A DNA stretch of 15,297 nucleotides from NCBI GenBank assembly GCA_021604925.1, contig BQJX01000015.1, positions 1 through 15,297 on the forward strand, written 5' to 3'. This DNA is from Gemmatimonadota bacterium (GTDB taxonomy: Bacteria > ARS69). The translations under genes and the position numbers were made by a program. The notes beneath the pieces were generated by a model. That model was not told the origin of the DNA, searched no databases, and saw only the letters and a program-made list of their open reading frames with translations. Shown one piece after another: positions 1 to 6,813 of the stretch (position 1 is the stretch's first letter; every line of letters starts with the position of its first letter).

Positions 1-504
1 GGCCGTGCATCCACCGGCACTGCATCCACGGGCAGCGCATCCACCGGCAGTACGTCGCCCGGCCTCACGCCGCCCGGCAGCGCGGCAACCAACAATGCCG
101 CGCCCGGCAACCCGGCAACCGGCCAACCCTCGCCGAGCTCCGGCTCTTCGCCCGGCGTGGGCCAGCCGCAGGGCAACGCGGACAGCCCGCCGATTCCGCG
201 CGCCGCTCCGCTCGGAACGACGGGTCGACTGTTCTTCGTCCACACGTCGTCGCTCAAGACCCACGCGGCCGCCGAACTGGATGCGGCCAAGCTGAAACGC
301 GCCGGCCTTCCCACGGCGCTTCGCCAGGTGGAGATCCCGGAGCGCGGCCTGTGGTGGCGCGTGTATCTCGGGCCCTACGGGCAACGCGCGGACGCGGTCG
401 CGGTCGCGGAACGTGTGAAGGCGGACGGCCTCACGGACTACACCCAGATCCATAGGCTCTTGACGAGTGATGTCGAGGTCGGGACGGGACAGGGGGATCG
501 ATGA
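1..504 (+). CDS. SPOR-domain protein, 3' part (5' end outside window)
   Basis: The reading frame is open from base 1 to the TGA at 502-504 (167 codons), so the N-terminus lies upstream of the window. The first ~70 visible residues are a low-complexity S/T/G/P/A/N linker without secondary-structure character. From about residue 77 to 155 there is a SPOR-like domain: an LFFVHTSSLKTHAAAELDAA strand-helix start and later WWRVYLGPYGQRADAVAVAE, matching the two halves of the SPOR fold (beta-alpha-beta repeats, with the R-V-x-x-G-P-[FY] element typical of the second half). SPOR domains bind denuded peptidoglycan at division septa, so a periplasmic or envelope role is likely, usually with an N-terminal membrane anchor or lipoprotein signal, which cannot be seen here. 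Its stop overlaps the smc start by 4 bases (ATGA), so the two are probably coupled. The SPOR assignment is fairly sure. The specific protein (DedD/FtsN/RlpA-like or other) cannot be told. Confidence 0.8.
   Translation, partial: GRASTGTASTGSASTGSTSPGLTPPGSAATNNAAPGNPATGQPSPSSGSSPGVGQPQGNADSPPIPRAAPLGTTGRLFFVHTSSLKTHAAAELDAAKLKRAGLPTALRQVEIPERGLWWRVYLGPYGQRADAVAVAERVKADGLTDYTQIHRLLTSDVEVGTGQGDR
7..81 (+). repeat. Five degenerate 15-bp tandem units in the SPOR-protein linker
   Basis: Consecutive in-frame 15-bp units begin at 7, 22, 37, 52 and 67. The first three (GCATCCACCGGCACT and two near copies) differ at only a few positions; the last two are more diverged. They encode the pentapeptides ASTGT, ASTGS, ASTGS, TSPGL and TPPGS. 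The array probably extends upstream of the window. It makes a flexible linker between the lost N-terminus and the SPOR domain and is a candidate for slippage-driven length change. Confidence 0.7.
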
Positions 505-3500
505 ATCTAAAGAGCCTGGAGCTGTTCGGCTTCAAGTCGTTCATGCGCAAACTGGATATTCATTTCTCGGACGGGATCACGGTCATCGTGGGCCCGAACG
601 GCTGCGGCAAGACGAACGTGACGGATGCGCTTCGCTGGGTGCTGGGCGAGCCGAACGCACGGAATCTCCGCGGCAAGGCCATGCAGGACCTGATCTTCAA
701 CGGCACCCGCGACTACAAGCCGCTGAACGTTGCGGAAGTCTCGCTCACGGTCGACAACTCCTCCGGCGTCCTGCCGATCGAGTACTCGGAAGTCACCGTG
801 ACGCGGCGCGTCTTCCGCAACGGCGAATCCGAGTTCCTGATCAACAAGGTGCCGTGCCTCCTGCGCGAGATCCATGACCTGTTCATGGACACGGGGCTGG
901 GCAGTCGGGCGTACTCGATCATCGAGCGCGAGATGGTGGAGATGGTGCTCGCGGACCAGCCGGAGAAGCGGCGCGAGTTGCTGGAAGAGGCCGCCGGAAT
1001 CATGAAGTACAAGATCCGGGAGCGACAGGCCCGCCGGAAGCTGGAAGCGACGGACGAGGACATGCACCGGATCGACGACGTGCTGCGTGAGGTGGAACGT
1101 CAGGTGCGCGCGTTGAAGCGGCAGGTCGGGGCGGCGCAGCGCTTCCAGGAGGCGCGTGATCGCCAGCGCGAGTTGGAAGTCGCGCTGGCCATGGTGGACC
1201 TGACCGAGATGACGAACGAGGAGCAGCGTCGCACCGAGACGCTTTCGGAGCAGACGACCGAGCGGGACGGAGCGTCCAGCCGGGTGGCGTCGTTCGAGGC
1301 GGAGATCGAGTCCCGTCGCCTGGAGATGACGCAGGCGGAGTCCGCGCTGTCGGACATGCAACGTCAGGTGGACGAGCTTTCGGCGGCCGCGCAGAAGCTG
1401 GAAAGCGAGAATCTGGTCCGTCGCGAGCGTCGGGAGGCGCTGCTGGAAAAAGGCCGCCGTCTCGCCCGCGAAAAGGCGGAGCTGGAAGAGCGTGTGCGGG
1501 CCGCGGGCGAACGCCGGCAGGAGCTGTCCCAGCTGCGATCGACCCTGGAAGCGGATCTGGCCACCTCCGACGAGAAGCTGCGCAGTGCGCAGGCCTCGCT
1601 GGAGAACGTGGAGTCGAACCTGGAAGGGCGCCGGGGCCACCTGTCGGAAGCCCGGGCGGCGGCGCAGGAGTCCGGCGCCGCGGTGGCGCGCCTGAAGGAA
1701 GAGCTGGCGAACCTGGACGCGCACGGCGAGCACCTGGCCGATCGGGCGGCGGTGCTGGTGGAGGACGCGCGGTCCATCGCGGAGCTGATCACCACGCGAG
1801 AGCGGGAGCACGCCGACTGTGTCGCGCGGCTCGAGTCGATCCGCACGCGCAACGCCGACCTGACCGAGGAGATCCGCGTGACGGAAGCACGTCGCGCGGC
1901 GATCGACGCCGGTCGCGAGCAGACACGGCTGGAAGAGTCCCGGCTGGCGATCGAGCTGGAGTCCGCTCGCTCGGCCTCGGAGATGCTGCGCGGATTGCAG
2001 GAGTCGTACGAGGGATTCGGCAAGGGCCCGCAGGCGGTCCTCACGCGCGGAAGCTCGTCCGGCCTCTCCCCGCTGGCCGACTCGGTCAGCGTGATGCGTC
2101 CGGATCTGATCACCGCCCTGGACAGCGCGCTGGACTCCGCCATCCAGTTCGTGGTGGCGCCCAGCGGTGACGACGCCGTCTCCGCGGTCCGCTCGCTGCT
2201 CGATGGCGACGGGCAGGTCACGCTGGTGGATCAATCCGCGTTCCGCGACGCAGAGCCGCGGCGCCTGTCCATCCCGGCCGACGCGGCCATCATCGGGCCG
2301 GCGCGCGACTTCCTGAGCGCGTCCTCCCACGTGTCGCCGGTGCTGGATCATCTGCTGGCCCGCACGGTGCTGGTGGAGTCGCTGGAGGATGCGGTTCGCC
2401 TGGCCCGTCAGCGGGACGGCGAGGGGCTGCGGTTCGTGAGCCGGACCGGCGAGTGGGCCGAGTATCCGGGGCTGGTGCACGGTGGCGCGGCGAGTGCCAC
2501 GGACGACACGCGCATCCTGGGACGCGCGGACCGGATCGGCGAGCTGGAGCGCACGGTGGGGACCCTGTCCGCTCAGCTGGAAGGCGTGCGGGCGCAGGCG
2601 ATCGAGCTGTCTTCGGAGCGCGACTCCCTCACGCGTCAGCTGCAGGAGTTGCAGACCGAACAGGAGCGCACGCGGGAAGGCCTTCTGGCGGAGGAGAAGA
2701 CCGCGGAGCGCGCCCAGGCGGAGCGTTCGGCCGCGGAGGAACGTCGCGAAGCCGTGGCCGCCGAACAGCATCAGCTGGACGAGCGGGTGGCCCGGCTCCA
2801 GGAGCAGCGCGGCACCCGACTCCAGACGCTGACCGAGGCCGAGGCCGAGCTGGCCCGACTGGACGGCGAACGTCAGCGTCGCGAGAACGAGCTGGTCGCC
2901 TCCACCGAGGATCGCGATCGCGCGCGCCAGGAGACCCACGATGTCCTCCTGGAGCTGGAGCGGATGCGCGGCGAGAGCGAGAAGATCCAGATGGAGTGGG
3001 TCTCGCTGGAGGAGACGCAGCAGTCCGACGAAGAGGGAATCGCGCTCCGCACCGAGGAGATGGAGGCCACCGATCGCAGCGTGGGCGAGTTTGCCCGCGA
3101 GATCGAGGAAGGCAACTCCGCGTTCGCGGCCAAGGCCGAGCAGTTGGACGCGTTGAAGCAGGTGCGCGACCGGGCGGCGCAGGATCGCAGCCGCGTTCTG
3201 GAGAGTGTGCGCGAAGTGGAGAGCGAGCGGGGTCGCTGGAGCAAGCTCCGGGACAACGCGGCCCAGCATGTCCACGAGGAAGAGATGCAGCTGATGCGTC
3301 TGGAGTCGGCGCGCGGCGAACTGGTGGGACGCGTGGAGCGGGAGTTCTCGGTGAACCTCCAGCTGCCGGATGCGGCGCAGGCCCACGGCGCGTTGCTGGG
3401 AGCGGAGGAAGAAGTCCTGGCGGCGTCGCGGAGCGAGCTGGAGGATCTGCGCAAGCAGGTGGAGCGAATGGGCGCCGTGAACCTGGTCGCGCTGGAGCAG

Positions 3501-4148
3501 TACGAGCGCGAGTCCAAGCGCTACGAGTTCCTCAAGGTGCAGAAAGAGGACCTGGACGAAGCGCGCGAGAAGCTGCGTCGCACCATCCGCAAGATCAACC
3601 GGCGGGCGCGCACCCTGTTCATGGAAACGCTGGAACAGGTTCGCGAGAACTTCCAGCAGACGTTCGGGACGCTCTTCGTGGGCGGGCAGGCGGACATCCG
3701 GCTCGCCGGCGACGAGGATCCGCTGCACGCGCCCATCGAGATCTTTGCGCGTCCGCGCGGAAAGCGTCTGGCCAGCATTTCGCTCATGTCCAGTGGAGAG
3801 CGTTCGCTCACGGCGGTTGCGTTCCTGTTTGCCATCTACCTGGTCAAGCCCAGCCCGTTCTGCATCCTGGACGAGGTGGACGCCCCGCTGGATGACGCCA
3901 ACGTGGGGCGCTTCCTGGAGATGCTGCATCGCGTCGCCAAGAAGACGCAGTTCGTGATGATCACCCACAACAAGAAGACCATGGAGATCGCGGATTACCT
4001 CTACGGCGTCACCATGGAAGAGCCGGGCATCTCCAAGCTCGTCTCGGTGGACCTGGGGCCGGGTGGTGAAGTCACCACGGAAGGCACCGACGGCCAGCGG
4101 CAGGCGATCGACCTGGAGACCGAGTACGTCATGGAGGGCTCTGCTTGA
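501..4148 (+). CDS. smc: Chromosome segregation protein SMC
   Basis: This is a full-length SMC ATPase of 1215 aa, within the usual bacterial range of about 1150-1250. It forms the condensin dimer that, with ScpA and ScpB, organises and segregates the chromosome. The N-terminal head has the Walker A motif GPNGCGKT at residues 31-38. A long coiled coil (about 165-500) leads to the hinge (about 505-665, starting GFGKGPQAV), and a second coiled coil (about 680-1020) returns to the C-terminal head. That head has the signature motif LMSSGER at 1095-1101 and Walker B FCILDE at 1120-1125, followed by DAPLDD and an ITHNKKTMEIAD stretch. The signature has S1098 where most SMCs have glycine (SGGE). The ATG at 501 overlaps the SPOR stop and has a purine-rich AGGGGG at 491-496 upstream. 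The TGA overlaps the TTG start of ftsY. No scpA or scpB is nearby. The identification is secure. Confidence 0.98.
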   Translation: MNLKSLELFGFKSFMRKLDIHFSDGITVIVGPNGCGKTNVTDALRWVLGEPNARNLRGKAMQDLIFNGTRDYKPLNVAEVSLTVDNSSGVLPIEYSEVTVTRRVFRNGESEFLINKVPCLLREIHDLFMDTGLGSRAYSIIEREMVEMVLADQPEKRRELLEEAAGIMKYKIRERQARRKLEATDEDMHRIDDVLREVERQVRALKRQVGAAQRFQEARDRQRELEVALAMVDLTEMTNEEQRRTETLSEQTTERDGASSRVASFEAEIESRRLEMTQAESALSDMQRQVDELSAAAQKLESENLVRRERREALLEKGRRLAREKAELEERVRAAGERRQELSQLRSTLEADLATSDEKLRSAQASLENVESNLEGRRGHLSEARAAAQESGAAVARLKEELANLDAHGEHLADRAAVLVEDARSIAELITTREREHADCVARLESIRTRNADLTEEIRVTEARRAAIDAGREQTRLEESRLAIELESARSASEMLRGLQESYEGFGKGPQAVLTRGSSSGLSPLADSVSVMRPDLITALDSALDSAIQFVVAPSGDDAVSAVRSLLDGDGQVTLVDQSAFRDAEPRRLSIPADAAIIGPARDFLSASSHVSPVLDHLLARTVLVESLEDAVRLARQRDGEGLRFVSRTGEWAEYPGLVHGGAASATDDTRILGRADRIGELERTVGTLSAQLEGVRAQAIELSSERDSLTRQLQELQTEQERTREGLLAEEKTAERAQAERSAAEERREAVAAEQHQLDERVARLQEQRGTRLQTLTEAEAELARLDGERQRRENELVASTEDRDRARQETHDVLLELERMRGESEKIQMEWVSLEETQQSDEEGIALRTEEMEATDRSVGEFAREIEEGNSAFAAKAEQLDALKQVRDRAAQDRSRVLESVREVESERGRWSKLRDNAAQHVHEEEMQLMRLESARGELVGRVEREFSVNLQLPDAAQAHGALLGAEEEVLAASRSELEDLRKQVERMGAVNLVALEQYERESKRYEFLKVQKEDLDEAREKLRRTIRKINRRARTLFMETLEQVRENFQQTFGTLFVGGQADIRLAGDEDPLHAPIEIFARPRGKRLASISLMSSGERSLTAVAFLFAIYLVKPSPFCILDEVDAPLDDANVGRFLEMLHRVAKKTQFVMITHNKKTMEIADYLYGVTMEEPGISKLVSVDLGPGGEVTTEGTDGQRQAIDLETEYVMEGSA

Positions 4149-5104
4149 TCGGCAAGATCGGCCGGGGCTTCACTCGACTTCGTGACGGCCTTCGCAAGAC
4201 CCGCAATCAGCTGGGGGATGGCGTTCGCTCCATCGTGAAGGGGCGCAGTTCCTTCGACGAGGGGATGTGGGAGGAGATCGAGGAACTCCTGCTGCGATCC
4301 GACACCGGAGCGGCGGTGGCCGAAGAGATCGTGGACGAGCTTCGGCTCGCGTCCGGTCGCTGGGGCAAGCCGGACGCCGAGCAGGTGTTCTCGCAGCTGC
4401 GCGAATCCATAGCGACCCGCCTGGGCGGGGAACCGGTCCCGTTGCAGCTGGACGGCGGCGAAGGTCCCGCGGTCGTTCTGGTGATCGGCGTGAACGGCGC
4501 CGGCAAGACCACGTCGATCGGGAAGCTGGCGGCTCGCCTCTCCGGCGAAGGGAAGCGCGTCCTGGTGGTGGCGGGCGATACGTACCGCATGGCGGCCATG
4601 GAGCAGCTGGCGGTGTGGGCCGACCGGGCCGACGTCCCCATCGTGAAGGGCAAGGAGGGCGCGGATGCCGCCGCCGTGGTGTGGGACGGGCTGGAGGCCG
4701 GCGTCCGGCGAGGCTCCGACGTGATCCTGGTGGACACGGCCGGCCGCCTGCACACCAAGAGCGGACTCATGGATGAGCTGGTCAAGGTGCGGCGCGTGAT
4801 CGAGAAGCGCCTTCCGGGCGCCCCCCACGAGGTCTTGCTGGTTCTGGACGGCACGACCGGGCAGAATGCGATTCAGCAGGCGCGTGTGTTCGGCGAGAGC
4901 CTGGGTGTGACCGGATTGGTGCTGGCCAAGCTGGACGGCACCGCGAAGGGTGGAGTGGTCATGGCAATTCGCCGGGAGCTCGACGTGCCCGTGAAACTGA
5001 TCGGGGTGGGCGAGAAGCTGGAGGACCTGCAGGACTTCGATCCGGCAGCCTTCGCGGAAGCACTGGCCCCGTCCGATGCGACTCCGTCGGAGGCCCAAGA
5101 GTGA
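4145..5104 (+). CDS. ftsY: Signal recognition particle receptor FtsY
   Basis: FtsY is the SRP-receptor GTPase that docks SRP-ribosome complexes at the inner membrane for co-translational insertion by SecYEG. The 319-aa protein is essentially an NG domain: a helical N domain (about 1-105) and then the GTPase. The P-loop GVNGAGKTT lies at 115-123, DTYRMAAMEQL follows, DTAGR is at 197-201, and the G4 region AKLDGTAKGG is at 261-270, with Ala where Thr is common. The GVGEKLEDLQDF closing motif separates FtsY from Ffh, as does the absence of an M domain. The long acidic A domain of E. coli FtsY is missing, as in many bacteria; the basic first 35 residues could bind membrane. The start is TTG in a TTGA overlap with the smc stop, with GGAGGG at 4133-4138, 6 nt upstream. 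smc-ftsY adjacency is a known bacterial arrangement. The C-terminal tail after about residue 305 is unstructured. Confidence 0.97.
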   Translation: MIGKIGRGFTRLRDGLRKTRNQLGDGVRSIVKGRSSFDEGMWEEIEELLLRSDTGAAVAEEIVDELRLASGRWGKPDAEQVFSQLRESIATRLGGEPVPLQLDGGEGPAVVLVIGVNGAGKTTSIGKLAARLSGEGKRVLVVAGDTYRMAAMEQLAVWADRADVPIVKGKEGADAAAVVWDGLEAGVRRGSDVILVDTAGRLHTKSGLMDELVKVRRVIEKRLPGAPHEVLLVLDGTTGQNAIQQARVFGESLGVTGLVLAKLDGTAKGGVVMAIRRELDVPVKLIGVGEKLEDLQDFDPAAFAEALAPSDATPSEAQE

Positions 5105-6813
5105 GCGAAGAGTCCGCGACGCCGGAATCCGATCGGCGCGGTCCCGCGACCCAGTTGACCCATCTGCTGGAAGTCAGCGCCGCCATGCTGGCTTCGTCCG
5201 ACCTGGCCGAGCAGCTGCGCCTGGTGGCCAGCGCCATCGTGGAGGTCTGCGGCTACCGGCGCTCCGTGATCACGCTGATCGACGAGGAGTGGCACGTGCG
5301 TCTGCGCACGCACGCCGGCCTCACCGAGTCCGAAGCCAAGGCGCTGGAGGAATCGCCGGCCGTCTCGCCGGAAGTGCGCCGCCGCATCCTGAACGAGCGC
5401 TACCGCGTCGGGAACTCGTACTTCGTGGCGCACGGATCGCGCCTGGGAGAGGAGCTCTCGGACGTGGGCATCGCCACGGAGCGTCCCGCGACCGAGTTCG
5501 TGGACTGGCACCCGAACGACCTTCTCTTCGTTCCGCTGCAGGGCAAGGACGAGCGCATCCTCGGCACGATCTCGGTGGACGATCCCGTGGACGGTCGTCG
5601 GCCGACTCCGCGCAGCCTTCAGATCCTGGAGCTGTTCGCGCGCGAGGCGGCCTTCGCCATCGAGCAGAGTCAGCTGTTGCTGGATCTGCGTCGCACGGAG
5701 GAGTACCTCGAGAACGTGGTGAAGAACTCGCGCGACGCGATCGTGACCACCGATCCCAAAGGGAGCGTGGCGATCTGGAACGACGGCGCCCAGCGGATGC
5801 TGGGCTACACCTCGGAGGAGATCCTGGGCGAGTCGGTGCTCCGCCTGTACGCGTCCCCGAAAGAAGCGCAGCAGATCATGCGCCGCCTCATGTCCGGCGC
5901 CGATGGAGACGCCGGCACGTTGGACGAGCTCGAGACGGTTCTCGTGTCGAAGACCGGCGAGAGCATCCCGGTCTCGCTGTCCGCGTCGGCACTCTACGAC
6001 CCGAACGGGGAGTTCCTCGGAACCGCCGGCATCTCGCGGGATCTGCGTCCGTGGAAACGCCTGGAGCAGGAGCTGGTGGCCGCGGAGAAGGCGTCCACGC
6101 TGAGCGAGGTGGCCGCGTCGCTCTGCCACGAGATCAACAACTTCCTGGAGGAGATCCTTTCGGCGGGGCAGGTGTCGCTGCTCACGTTGGATCGATCCGA
6201 CATCCGCGAGATGTACGAGAAGTCCGGGAAGAGCGGTGCGCTCGACAAGGAAGTGGAGCGGCTCACGGTGATCTCCCGTGAGGCCCTCAAGATCGCGGGC
6301 CTCACGAACCAGCTGCAGTCGATCGCGCGCGGCGGCACGTACGAGACCGAAGAGTACGTGGACGACATCAAGATGATGAACGTGCACGCCACGGAACCCG
6401 TGGCGGGCGGGGGACGGATCCTCATCGCGGACGATCGCGAGTACATTCGCGAGTTCCTGAAGGACTTCCTGGTTTTGGAGGGCTTCGAAGTGGACGTGGC
6501 CGTGGACGGGCAGGAGGCGCTGGACATGGTCCGCGGCCACCACTACGACCTCGTCCTTTCCGACATCAAGATGCCCAACAAGAACGGGTACGAGGTGTTC
6601 GAGGGCGTCCGCGCCATGGACCCCATGACCAAGGTGATCCTGATGACCGCCTACGGCTACGACCCGTCGCACTCGATCGTCAAGGCGTCCCAGGAAGGTC
6701 TGAGTGCGGTTCTCTACAAGCCGTTCCAGATGGCGCGGGTCCGCGACGCCATCGTGAAGGCGCTGGCCGCGAACGGCAACGGGCATGGCGGCACGCCGGA
6801 GCCATCGGCTTGA
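5101..6813 (+). CDS. GAF-PAS-HisKA-receiver signalling protein lacking a kinase ATPase domain
   Basis: This 570-aa predicted cytoplasmic protein has no transmembrane segment. Domains in order are GAF (about 18-198, including LGTISVDDP), PAS (about 200-318, including DAIVTTDPKGSVAIWNDGAQ), a histidine-phosphotransfer/dimerisation helix pair with H-box CHEINNFL (His343), and a receiver (about 438-560). The receiver is complete: acidic pair D444/D445, phospho-acceptor D488 in SDIKMP, T516 and K540. Only about 40 residues separate the helix pair from the receiver, and no N, G1 or G2 box of a HATPase_c domain is present. It therefore looks like a hybrid histidine kinase that lacks its catalytic domain. 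It could act as a phosphorelay intermediate, a phosphatase or a sensor adaptor that needs a partner kinase. The GTG start sits in a GTGA overlap with the ftsY stop, with GGAGG at 5089-5093. The signal and the output partner are unknown. The domain calls are by eye but clear. Confidence 0.9.
   Translation: MSEESATPESDRRGPATQLTHLLEVSAAMLASSDLAEQLRLVASAIVEVCGYRRSVITLIDEEWHVRLRTHAGLTESEAKALEESPAVSPEVRRRILNERYRVGNSYFVAHGSRLGEELSDVGIATERPATEFVDWHPNDLLFVPLQGKDERILGTISVDDPVDGRRPTPRSLQILELFAREAAFAIEQSQLLLDLRRTEEYLENVVKNSRDAIVTTDPKGSVAIWNDGAQRMLGYTSEEILGESVLRLYASPKEAQQIMRRLMSGADGDAGTLDELETVLVSKTGESIPVSLSASALYDPNGEFLGTAGISRDLRPWKRLEQELVAAEKASTLSEVAASLCHEINNFLEEILSAGQVSLLTLDRSDIREMYEKSGKSGALDKEVERLTVISREALKIAGLTNQLQSIARGGTYETEEYVDDIKMMNVHATEPVAGGGRILIADDREYIREFLKDFLVLEGFEVDVAVDGQEALDMVRGHHYDLVLSDIKMPNKNGYEVFEGVRAMDPMTKVILMTAYGYDPSHSIVKASQEGLSAVLYKPFQMARVRDAIVKALAANGNGHGGTPEPSA

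Noticed and set aside
2453..3895. 480-codon open frame in another + frame within smc
   Set aside because: It gives a G/R/A-rich low-complexity translation and fully overlaps the well-supported SMC hinge and coiled coil.
507..3968. 1153-codon open frame on the minus strand, antisense to smc
   Set aside because: It mirrors the smc frame in high-GC DNA, gives an R/L/Q/H-rich peptide without recognisable domains and has no ribosome binding site. It is a codon-bias shadow.
5076..6281. 401-codon + frame overlapping the sensor gene
   Set aside because: It is R/G/A-rich without domains, while the GAF-PAS frame is unmistakable.
4873..6786. 637-codon minus frame across ftsY and the sensor gene
   Set aside because: It crosses two clear + strand genes and has no family features.
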